Assembly (NCBI GenBank): GCA_964036315.1 | Contig: OZ038495.1 | Location: 29,102,258 to 29,166,257 of the forward strand | Origin: Acanthosepion esculentum | Lineage: Eukaryota; Mollusca; Cephalopoda; Sepiida; Sepiidae | Length of the DNA stretch: 64,000 bases | Direction of reading: 5' to 3' | Shown: piece by piece, positions 33,300 through 44,977 of the stretch | How the letters are laid out: every line of letters starts with the position of its first letter | Position numbering within the stretch: the first letter of the stretch is position 1 | Made by a program: the position numbers and the translations under genes | The notes under the pieces: generated by a model | The model's database searches: none | The model's input: the letters and a program-made list of their open reading frames with translations, nothing else | Told to the model about the DNA's origin: nothing

Positions 33300-35228
33300 T
33301 ATATATAAAAATCACCTGCCATTAATACATTTTAAGGAATTTCTATCGTAGAAATTACTACTGTATATAAGCTGACCATATCTGTACCAATGACTGAGGT
33401 GCCTCTCCTCATTCAAAACTCGAAAGCAAACTAAATTTTTACCAAATATATATATTTCTATTAATATAAACCCAACGTGCGCTAACTTTTCTATCATAGA
33501 TGACAATTTCTTAACTTATGCCAAAATTATTTTATAAGCAAATGTAGAATCCGATTTACGATACTAAAATATTATCAAAGTAAATATCAACTTGTATTTA
33601 AGACATTTTATGCTTTCCCTAATAGAACACAGAAAGCCAAAGTAAATTCGTTGCCATTAATTCTTTGGAATAGAAACAAAATGTATATGTATATATTTAC
33701 GTTGAAACTAATGTATTTATAATAGTTTATTAATATATATATATAATTTATGATGCTACTTTTATTAATTTTTTTTTATAAAATTGTTATCCCTAGAATT
33801 GATTGAAAATTCTTTTTAATTCCGCTATATGTTTTCATAAATTCTTATCATAATATTTATTTCTGATGTTTATCTTGTATTATATAGACTCCAAGACGCA
33901 TATATAAGTGAAGTAGCAAATGACATATTTACATTAACATGGGGGCGCCTGAATACAAAGCACATGTAATTATCTAACGCATGCGTACGTATACAGATAT
34001 ATGAAAATATATGAATATATTCTATGAAAGGAACACGCAGACATAATTTAAGAAGTTACGAAATCAAAAACGCCAATTGAAACTGCCATAAAATGAGCTA
34101 CATTTAACATCAGAAGAAATTAAAGCTGATAATTCCAACGATTCACTTGGCGTGCAAACACGTCAGTTCTAATAATTCCAGACTATTTAGTGTAATTAAC
34201 AAATCGAAAATGTAATTAGCATCTTATGAAGAAAACATCGTGCTTTTTTAATGATCTTTGTGGCCGACAGGAAAGAGTGCAAGGATCAATAGAATAATTG
34301 TCTGCTTCTTTCATTCCAGTCTCTCAAATATGGCGGTTTCTCATCCTTCCCTCTATATATCGTAACTTTTCAGAATGCAGATAATACAATTCGACATTAG
34401 AGAGCGAATGTCAGCATATAAAATATTGATTAATGCATAAATAAAAATACTTTGTTTTTGAGATTATCACTTGAACTTTTAATAGTCTTTTATGCGTGAT
34501 TATTATTTCCTTTTCAATCGAATTTTATTTCCTGACAATTTAAACTAACTTTTTAATGTTAATGTATGAATTGATGGCGGATAGGAGATTCATCGACTTG
34601 TAGTGAGTAAAGCAATAAAATAAAGAAAAACAAATGAAAACAACGCTGTAGTGCAGACAATGAATTATTGGGCTGATGGATACTCTCACAACATTTGCTC
34701 ACGTTCAATGGACATTTTTATGAGAGGAATTTCGGTTTGAATCTACATTTTGTTTTATTTTTTCGTTCATCGGTATGCATTTAATTGAATAAATGGGAAT
34801 TTCACAGACTTGAATAATAACAGTATTTAAACTATCTTTGGAAATATAGGGAAAGGATCGAAATATTATACCATATCTGATATTGGCTATCTTTTTATTT
34901 CCATTTTAAATATCATATCCTTGCTAATAACCATTACTTCGACATATTAGTAACAGAATGAAGTATGTATGTATGTATGTATGTGTGTGTGTGTGTGCGC
35001 GCGCGCATATATATATATATATATATATAACAATTTTCCGGATTCCTGTTTACCAGGTCAATTTTCATTTGAATTTAATGTAAATTGCTCGTTTTTTGAG
35101 AGTATCATTACCCGTTGCCGTTGACTTAATAAAGAATAATTTGCTGCAAAATAGTTATTTGAACATGGAATTAATGCGAATTTCTCCATTAAGATGGATT
35201 CACTGGTTGCCTGTGCATATATATATAC
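33300..35228. other. No gene recognised
   Basis: AT-rich. A GTAT/GT/GC/AT compound microsatellite lies at 34964-35028. No coding or transposon motif was found. Confidence 0.5.
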
Positions 35229-35400
35229 GTTAACATAGAAGTCAACACTTAGAGCCGACAGTCTTATTCATGCTAGATGCAATCGTCAGGCCACCATTTG
35301 CCTGACGATTGAATCTAAGTGTTGACTTCTATGTTGACTTTTATATTTGCACACGCTCTATCTCCGATACTGAGCACTTTATCCCATAAATGTAGCACAC
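35229..35400. repeat. Fold-back repeat Z, copy 2
   Basis: The outer arms (about 35231-35254 and 35313-35336) pair through ACATAGAAGTCAACACTTAGA. The inner arms, CAATCGTCAGGC (35280-35291) and GCCTGACGATTG (35299-35310), are a perfect inverted pair. To the right comes CACGCTCTATCTCCGATACT-GAGCACTTTATCCC, the same flank as the other Z copies. Confidence 0.8.
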
Positions 35401-35429
35401 CTTAAGACTACATTTCTTCATATATATAT

Positions 35430-36460
35430 ATATATAAGTGTTTCTGCTGCACTTTCATGCAATGCTTTCTACTGTAATGCTCGTGGTTTTTTGTGCAATT
35501 CTGGAGCCAGCCACCAAAGGCATGCTCGTTATAAGCATGCAGATAATTTGGTGGTCGTCGGAACTTCATACATCCAACTCAACGGGAGAGTCTAAAGCGC
35601 AGATTTGTAAACAGTGACTGAACTGCTGCTGATAATGCAAAGCTCTTCTATGAATCGAGCACACTGAGTTACTGGCTTGTTTATTCAAAAATAAATACGT
35701 AAAAATGCAAATACCTCTCTGCCGGGAGATGATAGCTTAGGGGAAAATCAGTCGGGTTTCCATCCTGGCTTGAGGCAATGGGATGTCTAGCCACACTGAT
35801 AACCTATGATACAGCGACACAGTCTGTCTGTCTGCATGAAAAAGTGATGTATATATATATATATAATTATGTATGTATATGTGTGTGTCCGACTTTATAT
35901 TAACGTTCGCACAAATACTCATAGGAAATATACGGATTCATCATTTCTCTTTGTTGTCCACAAATGAATGTCTTAAAGATGAAGGAGGAAAATAAAACTA
36001 TCTCCATATTATGTTCTATAAATACATACTATATATGATATATATTATATATATAAATTATATATTACATATGCTATAATAATCTACATTATATAAGTAA
36101 TATATATATATATAATATACATATTATAGTATATCGTATATATTATAACATGTCTAATAATTTACATTATAAATAATATTATATAATTAAAATATATAAT
36201 ATACATATGTATAATATATATTTTATATATAATATATATATTTTATTTACAATATATGTCTATGCCTAATATAAATGCAATATATATTCTGTTCATGATA
36301 TATTTTACTATATATAATAAATATATATTTAGATATATACATATATATGTTATATATTCATTGTGTACATTTATATATATATATATATGTATATTTATAT
36401 ATATCTATATTATATATTATCTATAAATATAATTTATATATAATATTATACATAAATGTA

Positions 36461-36499
<39 letters not shown>

Positions 36500-36590
36500 C
36501 ATGAGATATATATATATATATAAATAAAATTAATATTTTTATGTGTGTTTGTGTATTCTCTCAGTCATCTGGTAATTAGCCTTCAATTTT
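35430..36590. other. No gene; AT-rich degenerate TA region
   Basis: 35430-35950 is unique sequence with no motif recognised. 35990-36530 consists almost wholly of A and T, with imperfect TATA/ATAT repeats. Confidence 0.6.
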
Positions 36591-36594
36591 ATGT

Positions 36595-38030
36595 TTTTGA
36601 TGTGCCGTATTCTTTTAGGGCGTATGTGATCTAACCCTCCACATATTTATGACCCTTGTAGCGCTTAATATATTTTGCCTTTTTGTTATTTCTCTCAAGC
36701 CCCTTCCTGCCATCTATTTGTTCAATCCCTTTAAATATATTACGATCTGCTTTCCTCTGTCCCTCTGTCCGTCCTATGATTATCAGATTTTCCCTGCCCA
36801 ACTTCCGCATTACGTATTTTCTTCTGCCCCTTCCTGATATTTAGTATAAGTTTCCTTTTCGTTTGCATTCTCTCCCAAACCTCTCTGTTGCTCACATTTT
36901 TGTCCCATGATATCCTCAGTAATTTTCTCTCGTTTACTTCAAGTCTCTTCATTTTCGAGGAGTTTGTTCAGCATTCGCTGCCATACAGGAGGGCTTATAT
37001 CACTTAACAGTTGAGTACTTTTTTTTTTATATTTTCAACGGAATTTGTGTGTCTCTTAACACTCTGCTTAGCTTTTGGAATGCATCTATGGCCATCCAAA
37101 TACGTCTTCGTATCTCTGTGTCACACATTCCGTCATCTGATAGAACACTTCCCATATATATATAAATGTCTGTACCTGATTCATTTCAGCATCCCTGATC
37201 TGTAATTTGCATCTCATTCTCTTGCTCATAACCTTGTGTTCTTGTAGTTTATACTTAATCCTTTCTTCTCGCTTTTCTTTGATACCTTCTGTAAGAGGTT
37301 TTGTAATTACCTTTCCATGTCTGCTATCAGTACTGTGTCATATGCATATCTTATATTGTTAAGGTTGTGGCCGCCAATAACGAATCGTGGTAGGACTTCT
37401 AATTCTTTCAGTATTGCAATATGATAGGTTGAATAAATCTGGTGAGAAGACACATTCATGTTTTACACCCCTTTCTATTTTCTTATATTTGCTGGATTCA
37501 TTTTCTGTTCGTATGCAGGCGGTTTGCTGTCACTGTGGGTTCATGATTATTCTAATGTCCTTCCCGAATATGTCAAGGTTGCTGAGCAGCTCTTGCAGAT
37601 CTTTATGGCGTAGCTTGTTGAACGCCTTTGCGTAGTATAAAAAAACACAAATACACGTTCATCTGAATTTGTATTGTTGTTTCTGCGTACAAATATCACG
37701 TGCCTTTTTTCCGTATCTTTGATGAACCTGCACTGTGCTTGTGCTATCTCTGGCCTGATTCCGCTATGCACTCTTTTCATCAGAATTCGGATGATGAGTT
37801 TTGCTATGTGACTCATTAGGCTGATTGTCCAACGGAGTTCACATTCGTTTGCGCCTGGTTTCTTAAGCCGTGCTATGAAAATAGATCGGCTTAGGTCTTC
37901 CGGTATATCAAAACTGTTGTAGATTTCATTTTATTATTTCTGTGATCTTGTCTATGCCGAAATCGTCTAAGGCTGCTAGCATCTTTATTACAATTCCATC
38001 TGGCAGCGCGGATTTTTTTCTAATATCATA
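36595..38030 (-). mobile_element. R-family LINE (RTE-like): reverse transcriptase to C-terminus, broken
   Basis: Read on the minus strand: KSALPDGIVIKMLAALDDF, MSHIAKLIIRILMKRVHSGI, RPEIAQAQCRFIKDT, YAKAFNKLRHKDLQELLSNL, RTENESSKYKKIERGVKHEC and VFSPDLFNL. Then comes IRYAYDTVLIADM, where the catalytic YADD has become YAYD (37337-37348). MKRLEVNERKLLRISWDKNV and a final ITYALKEYGT follow. This is a non-LTR reverse transcriptase with the usual post-RT region; RTE-like by overall motif wording, not by tree. The endonuclease is missing (5' truncation near 38030). Several frameshifts and the lost catalytic Asp mean it is dead. Confidence 0.85.
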
Positions 38031-38269
38031 TCCTTCAATTAATCAATCGTAAGATATTTACTACTTAAAAGACAAAGGATAAATAACATTTTCGGTGACT
38101 TTATAGAAATGTATTTATTAGATTAGGATGCAAGTGCTCAATCTTGCATTAAGTGCATCAAATTTAAGCGGCTTTAAAGAACTTTACCAAAATAACAAAA
38201 ACATTTCTTAAAAATTAGCAACAACAACTAAAATTGATAGCTCATATAACTAGATGTGGACTTAATGAT

Positions 38270-38552
38270 GTAATACTAACTAAAAAAACTATAGTTACGG
38301 TACCGGTGTATGTAATTACCAATATTATTGTCAAACTATGCTTCAATCTTCTAAATGGTGATGTCTTCAAAAACCTGTTGATTGGGAACGTGTTGAACCC
38401 CAGCCATAATAATTGGTTTGAAATGAACCGTAAAATACGTGAAGTGATGAACGTAAGCAGTGCAAAAAGGATAGCCATATGTAGTAAACAGGAAACGATT
38501 ACATCGCGGCGAAGTATTAGAAGACGGGGGTGTTGGAAAGTGTAATAGCGCC
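38270..38552 (+). repeat. Dispersed repeat W, copy 1
   Basis: Shares about 280 bp with the inverse of 41098-41385: ATAGTTACGGTACCGGTGTA, CTGTTGATTGGGAACG, TGGTTTGAAATGAAC, GAAGTGATGAACGTAAGC and ATTACATCGCGGCGAA. Both copies happen to be open in the same frame for 60 or more codons. However, substitutions fall at all three codon positions, which argues against a protein under selection. Family not recognised. Confidence 0.75.
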
Positions 38553-38599
38553 ATAAAAATGTATATATTTATAAAAAAATAAGTGAGCTTATCAATAAT

Positions 38600-40385
38600 T
38601 TTCATTTCTAAGAAATAAAAGAAAATGTTACTTTCATGATTCCGATATTGTTTTTGTTTCATTAAAACTTTTTTGTAACGTGAATAATTCAAATATTAAA
38701 ATGAATCTAACATTCCGTACAGTCTTGTTACCGGGGGCTGGAAATGAATCCGAAGCTCTGCCAAATTACACATTAATTGTAATAATACCTACGTAAAGAA
38801 ACATATACCAAGACAAAGACGATTAATATATCGATCCAAATTAATTATTCTGTTAAACTCCAATTTTTTCTTTGAATTTCTTAAGCGAGAACAGCAGCGA
38901 ACTGCCGCAAGCCGAAACTAAAAATCTTTGCTTCCCGTGGAACGATGAGATTTGAGATAGGACTCCAGTTTAGGGTGTCAGTTGCACTATTACTTGTCCT
39001 TAAGTAAAGAACGTAACTTTTTTTTGCATTGTATAAATAGTTATTTTTGTCCAGCTGTTAAGTGAAATTAAAAAGTATTATTAAAAAGATTATAAGGTAT
39101 CAATTTTATCAAAAGTTAGATTTCATTTTCTCTGCAACCGTTCGTCAATATGTCACTTAGTTTATTTCAGTGTCTCGGATTTTAATTAAAAATGATTGGT
39201 TTGCGTTCAATTTAATTACTATTTCCCGTTTTTACCAATTAGACCCTCAACGATATTTCATTGTGTTACTAACACGATAAATCAAAGACCGATCTTTTTT
39301 CCACTCTGTTTGACAAAAAAATGTCAGTTTTTGTTTGTATTTTCGCTAATTTTCAGTCAGTACACAGTTGCAGAGGACTTTCTAAATAGTTCCTTCGGGA
39401 ATCTCGTTTGTTAAAGTTACTCTTCAATCAACGGAGCGAGGGACAAATAAAATGAGAAACCAAAGACTACAATTTATTCATTGTTTCTTTTTATATATTT
39501 AACTGGGTATATTTTTCCATTTAATTGATTTAATTGCGATATCGAGAACATTAGTATTTATGCGTCTGACTTTTATTTGATAATAGATTTTTTTCGTTTT
39601 ACTAAATTTATCGAAGCATCATTAATAAAGATGGAATCACATTCACACTGGTTCACATGACTTGAACTTTGTGGACTGTACCACTGAAGACGGTATCAAA
39701 CTATCACCTGTTCACAAAACGCGTTGTTGCCTCCAGTAATTCTCGGGGTAAATTCTTTTACAAGAAGTTTTCATGTCATTTTACGCCAATATGGATACCC
39801 GTGAATGGCGCCCTTCCAAATATAGATAATTTCAACAAATATCTACCTCATAGTAATTTTAAATTTAGATTTTGTTTCATATAACTATTATTCCTATAGC
39901 ATTTAATTCATACTAGTCCAGTACCCGTCACTTCACTGACCGTAATGTGACGTATATTTCGGTTTACAGCCTCTTCCTCTTACTAGTGTTTGTTTCCAAA
40001 CAGAAACGAAAATTAATCTTCGCGACACAGATGCCAATTTCATTTTCATTCAAATTGTGTGTGCTTATGTTCCCGTATGCACATGTATGTTTGCTTCAAT
40101 AAAAGAAATTCAATTTTAATTTTAAAAAAGAGAAACCTGAAAAAATAATCATTACCGAATAATTTCTGAAAAGTTTAATAACATCTTATAATTATCTTTT
40201 TTTTTGTTAAGCTTAAAAATTTCCCGAGTTCGTCACCAAAACATTTTTCCTCTCGTTCCACTTGTGCCATTTTTAGCTGAATTCATTTTGTCGCTATTAA
40301 TTTTTTTAAGAGATTTACCGAAATTCACTTTATATCATAATGAAAACACTGGTTATGAAAAGACCGATTTCAGTTAATGATAGAC
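38600..40385. other. No gene recognised
   Basis: AT-rich; no motif. Confidence 0.45.
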
Positions 40386-40387
40386 AT

Positions 40388-40612
40388 AGATTGGAATAGG
40401 TGAATAGACTGATAGATAGAAATCGGATCTTTTCTAATAGATGAATAGACTGATAGATAGAAATCGGATCTTTTCTAAGTGATGAATAGACAGATAGATA
40501 GAAAAGATTAGATTTCTATCTATCTATCTGTCTATTCATCACTTAGAAATCGGATCTTTTCTATCTAAGTGATGAATAGACAGATAGATAGATAGAAATC
40601 GGATCTTTTCTG
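40388..40612. repeat. ~45-bp tandem repeat with one inverted unit
   Basis: Units read GATGAATAGACTGATAGATA then GAAATCGGATCTTTTCTA. Four are in direct orientation. Between the third and fourth lies an inverted stretch, TTTCTATCTATCTATCTGTC then TATTCATCACTTA. The array can therefore fold into a hairpin of about 35 bp around 40480-40545. Confidence 0.85.
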
Positions 40613-41097
40613 TTAATTCACCCGCAAAAAAATAAAAATTATATTTACGAAAATTAACACCAAATTCTTCTAGAACGAGTGCGCCTCATTGCACTCCTGT
40701 TGAGTTGACCTTTGCAATTACACTAAATTTGGGCAACTCGGGTGCAGTGTTTCTAAGTGTGGAGTCAAAATCGCACTCAGATGTTTTCTTTACTTTTTAA
40801 AATTGTAATGAATAGCATATGTACTTACGAATTGTGAATAACTTGCAAGGCAGGTTAAACGTATTTTGATTTGTAATTTCAAATGAGCCCCAAAGATTTA
40901 ATAATAGAAAAAAAATCTGTATAGCTACTTGAGGTGAATTAATATTTGCGATGAGTAACTTATAATATTTGGTGTGAAGTAATGAGAACAAAATCCTAGA
41001 AATTGAATGCATTGTCACTTGTTAAAAAGAAATAGCGGATTTCTATATTTTACCACCATATACATGTAAGCAAAGAGACTTCGATACTATTATAATT

Positions 41098-41385
41098 ACG
41101 CACTCACTGCCTTGTTGTAATATTTCCCCGCGATGTAATTGTTTTCCCCCCAAGTAATAATTTTTCCAGTTGTCTATCGTTTTTACACTGCTTACATTCA
41201 TCACTTCACATATTTTACTGTTCATTTCAAACCAAGTATCATGGCTGGTGTTCAACGCGTTCCCAATCAACAGATTTTTAAAGATGTTACCATTTTGAAG
41301 ATTGGAGCACATTATTAAAACAATATTGATAATTACATAGACTGGTGCCGTAACTATGGTTTGCCAGCAGTCAGTATGGACTGAA
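41098..41385 (-). repeat. Dispersed repeat W, copy 2 (inverted)
   Basis: Inverse of W copy 1, about 2.6 kb away. Includes CTGTTGATTGGGAACGCG and GAAGTGATGAATGTAAGC on the minus strand. Same lack of recognised function. Confidence 0.75.
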
Positions 41386-41439
41386 TTGCTTGCAACAGCC
41401 GTTGTAGGGAACAAAGCTATTCGCGATCGGATCGGTGGA

Positions 41440-41872
41440 CAAAAGAATTTCGAGTTGCGCTCGTAAAGCTTTGTGGGTGCGAATGTGTAATATCGCCGAA
41501 AATATGGCCGATCAAAAAAGCTACAATTTAAAAAGTTGAACTCAGATTTTGCGAGACGAATTCGTGGCTTGTGAAGGTTTCCGAGCTTCAGTCATGCGCA
41601 CTTGTGTGTGTGTGTGTGTGGGGGGGTTCTTGTTCTGTCTCTCACCGATTGTGACTCAAAAGACAAGGCACAACTGATACTCCAAACAGCCGTGCCTTTC
41701 TTTGCTACATAAACCTTATAGATATACCAAGGATCCTAGCTGTTATACAGATACCAACTTCGGACCCATTCCAGTGGTCACCAACATATCCATACATCAA
41801 TAGATAGATGGGCAACAGGATTTGGAAGTTCGCACGTAAAGCTTCGGGGTGCGAAAATGTAATAGCGCCGAG
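41440..41872. repeat. Two diverged direct repeats ending in AATRNCGCCGA
   Basis: 41450-41500 (CTCGTAAAGCTTTGTGGGTG, then TGTAATATCGCCGA) and 41828-41872 (CACGTAAAGCTTCGGGGTG, then TGTAATAGCGCCGA) are the same ~48-bp block. A short version, GTGTAATAGCGCCATAAA, ends W copy 1 at 38540. A GT/G tract lies between at 41604-41627. Confidence 0.6.
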
Positions 41873-41879
41873 ATTCCAA

Positions 41880-42683
41880 CTGTGTATCTTTTCGCATGCA
41901 CGTATTTTAATTTAAAGACAAACCTAAAAATATTTGTAATGATTTTTTTTTTAAAATTAAATATTATTTGTTACCGAATAATTTCTGAAGATATACATTT
42001 ATTAATTGAAACTATTGTTCTCGCTTTGGTTAACATAAATATACGATATAGTGTTATATAGGAATAAAGTGTCGCTGCCGCCACTTGAGTTTGAACATAG
42101 ATCGCCAGTAAGGAAACAAAAGCGATCCCATTATTGAATTAAGTAGACCAAGTGACCATAGAGGAAACACATATGTAGGCAGTAGCTGACAACTAACGAT
42201 CGCCATTTGTAGTCTATCTTCTATACTATACCGATCACTCTTTCTACTCTATCCTCTATCACTATTTGGAACGCTATTCTTTACTCTATTCACTATACTA
42301 TTTCTCTATTCAGATCACTATACGGTGGTTACTTTCCGAGCGAATATTATCGAGCAAGTACTATTAGTGCGAGTATTATTGGAAGGCGTCTGACACCAGT
42401 ATTGTTCAACGGCGTTACTATAGTTGAATCTATTACAAAGAGCATTGCAAAAGTGGCAACGAGTGTTTGATGACATCAAAAATATAGTAAATTAGAAAAA
42501 GCAAAATAATAATAACCAAATGTCGAAACAATAGAACATAAAGTCTCCAAAATACACCACTAGTTTAGTAGTGGATATAGTAGTTGGCTCTGTGGATGTT
42601 GAATAAACACAAATGTGCAATGTCTACAACAGGGATTGGTTAGCCACCCAATCAAACGCAAAATTGGAAAAAGCGCAGCCAAG

Positions 42684-42685
<2 letters not shown>
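41880..42685. other. No gene recognised
   Basis: 42220-42310 is CTAT-rich. An AATAAA at 42601 and a following ACAACAGGGATTGG could suggest an LTR end, but no matching start or target duplication was seen. Confidence 0.45.
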
Positions 42686-42717
<32 letters not shown>

Positions 42718-43084
42718 CACGGTGTCCATAAAGTTCGTATGCACATTTAAAAATTTATAACTTTATTTATATTTGCGATAGAAATAATTTGTAAAAAGCA
42801 TTAGAAAGAAGTAAATCTATATTTTTTTAAAGGTTTTATTGAAATTTTATTTAAGTTTCCACATGTCCTCCATCATTAGAAATACAAAGGGTAATACGAT
42901 TTTGCAGTTCACGGAAAACATTTGCCAACTGATTTACAGTAATGCCTGAAATCACATTAGTTATTTTAGCTATACTTAAGAGTAGGTACATTAAACTTTA
43001 TAACATTTTTTACAGATTATTTCTATCGCAAATACAAATAGTTATAATTTTTTTAAAGTGCACACGAACTTAATGGACACCCTG
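42718..43084 (-). mobile_element. MITE with ~80-bp terminal inverted repeats (Tc1/mariner type)
   Basis: It is flanked by TA at 42716-42717 and 43085-43086. The left end CACGGTGTCCATAAAGTTCG and the inverted right end CAGGGTGTCCATTAAGTTCG stay similar for about 80 bp, through TTTGCGATAGAAATAAT. In between, the minus strand retains LANVFRELQNRITLCISNDG then GHVET and a stop (near 42855). That is the usual C-terminus of an IS630-type transposase. The catalytic domain has been deleted. Confidence 0.85.
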
Positions 43085-43090
43085 TACGTG

Positions 43091-43162
<72 letters not shown>
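43091..43162. repeat. (TA)n microsatellite
   Basis: About 35 TA units directly after the MITE. Confidence 0.95.
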
Positions 43163-43165
<3 letters not shown>

Positions 43166-43680
43166 GGAGAGAGTGAGTGAGTGTGTCTGTGTGAGACTAC
43201 AATTAGGAACTTTGATTGAGCAAACTTATTTAAATACCTCAATTTGATTTTCTAAAGGCTTATAAAGCAATGTACGTTATAAGAGTTTTAGTTGCGCAGA
43301 TAAACACATATCATTATGAACGTTATATTTGGCGGGTAAACGTTGAGATCTTTGAGGAAATAGTATCCGTTAACTTTATTTTCACGCAGGAAACATAACC
43401 AAAATGATTATTTAAGCAATTAATATATTTTTTAAAATCTGATATTTCGGATCACAACAAACGTTTTGTGGCTACACGTGTTTGATTAGAGAAACCAATG
43501 TTTATCTGCCAGGAGGTCAAAATCCTACTACCTTGCGACAGGAATCTAACCTGTTATACTTTTTTAATTAGGGTAACGAATTTAAATTTTAGCGGAGGTT
43601 GATCATTAAATGTAGAAAGGCCGTGAAAGCAAAGCACGACTCAGTTACCATGCTTAAGATATGCACGCATATAGAAGGTA

Positions 43681-44937
43681 ACCTAAAAAGTTCTGTCCGT
43701 TTTTAAAGGAAAAAAAGAAAATGCTTCGCAGTATGTGTAACTTATATTTAGTCTTCGGAGTAATCGCCATCGGCATCCACCACCTTCTTCCAATGTGTCT
43801 CCAGCTGTTAAATGCCCTTGCGGTAGAACTCGGGGGGGGGGGGTTGAAGCAAAGAAGTCCGTGAGGGCTTTGCGCAAGTCTGCTTCATTATTGAACGATT
43901 TCCCACGAAGATGATTATCCAGGGAGTGGAAGTGGTGGCAATCGGATTGCGCAAGGTCAGGTGAATAAGGTGGATGGTACAAAGTCTCCCACCCAAGTTG
44001 CTGTATGGTATCCCTGACCACTCGCGCGACATGCGGCCTGGCGTTGTCACGGAGGAAAAGCACACCTTTGCGATTCACCAGTGCTTGCTCCTTCTGACGC
44101 AAAGCCTGTTGCATACGTTTCAATTGCTGCGAGTATAGGTCTCCACTGACCGTTTGGCCCGTTTGTAGCAGTTCATAATGAACCACTTGACGACCTCTCC
44201 ACCAGACACAAAAGCATAATCTTGCGTGGGTGCATAGGCGGTCTTGCGGTGTGAGGGACAGCATCCAATGTCTGGAACGCTTGGAAGTTTCGTACAGAAT
44301 CCACTTTCCATCACTGGTAAGCACTTGATTGAATAAGGATGCGGTATGGTGGCGAGAAAGCAGCGATACGCAGGCTACCACTCGTTGTCCCTTGTGGACC
44401 TCCAACAGCGTTTGTGGAACCCACTTGATCAGTTTGTACGTCTTACCAAGGCGGTGCAGGTGAAGTCTGTTTCATCGGAAACGTTGAACTGTCTTGCAAG
44501 TTCACCACACGTTAGACTACTATCCCCTTCAATGGCCGCCTTCAGGACTCCGTCATTCAAGACCTGTGGTCGTCCACTGCGTGGTTCAGCATGTAGAGAC
44601 AAATCTCCCGACTTGAATTTTCGAAACAAACGCCTTGCAGTACGTTCATCCACAGCACTATCCGCAAACGCTTGACATATGCGGCGACTTGATGCAGCTG
44701 CTGATAAGCCCATTTTGATGTCGTAAAGGAAACAGTCCCGAACGAGATCTCTAGACACTTCCATTCTTCTCACAGCTGTCCGGCTGATAACTGATGGCCG
44801 GGCACGGTGCGCGTTTTTTATAACGTCTGATGTTACTACTTCAGTCTGCCCGAATTGAAAACAATTGCTACAAGCATTTCGTATATATTTCAAATTCATT
44901 CAATGACTAATCAAAAAACGGATAGAACTTTTTTGGT
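43681..44937 (-). mobile_element. Mariner transposon, both ends present
   Basis: The element is 1257 bp with TA on each side (43679-43680 and 44938-44939). Terminal inverted repeats are ACCTAAAAAGTTCTGTCCG on the left and, read inwards, ACCAAAAAAGTTCTATCCG on the right. Length and ends fit a complete mariner. The right end abuts the (GT)n tail of a J LINE copy, so one element may have landed beside or in the other. The transposase is described separately. Confidence 0.93.
43750..44760 (-). pseudogene. Mariner transposase, D,D34D type, broken
   Basis: A cut-and-paste transposase, acting in the nucleus on the terminal repeats. The N-terminal part holds the mariner helix-turn-helix region, with ERTARRLFRKFKSGDLSL and RSGRPQVLNDGVLKAAIEGD. 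The catalytic part has TSDGKWILYE (first Asp), LRDNARPHVARV (second) and HPPYSPDLAQSDCHHF (third). Exactly 34 residues lie between the second and third Asp, so all three are kept. Breaks: a frameshift near 44455-44465, just after FNVSDETDFT; a second frameshift in a G run at 43832-43843; and an in-frame stop shortly after KGI. The final VDADGDYSED and stop follow at about 43750. Few lesions suggest a fairly young copy. Confidence 0.93.
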
Positions 44938-44941
44938 TACC

Positions 44942-44973
<32 letters not shown>
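44942..44973. repeat. (GT)n microsatellite
   Basis: About 15 GT units between the mariner end and the 3' end of the J LINE; possibly the LINE tail. Confidence 0.95.

Positions 44974-44977
<4 letters not shown>

Noticed and set aside
38234..38545. 103-codon frame similar to a minus-strand frame at 41.04-41.41 kb
   Set aside because: The similarity is at DNA level; differences fall at all codon positions, so I treat it as repeat W rather than a gene pair.
42130..42632. Possible LTR (AATAAA near 42601, ACAACA then GGGATTGG)
   Set aside because: No matching TG start, no primer-binding site I can match, no target duplication, and no gag or pol nearby.
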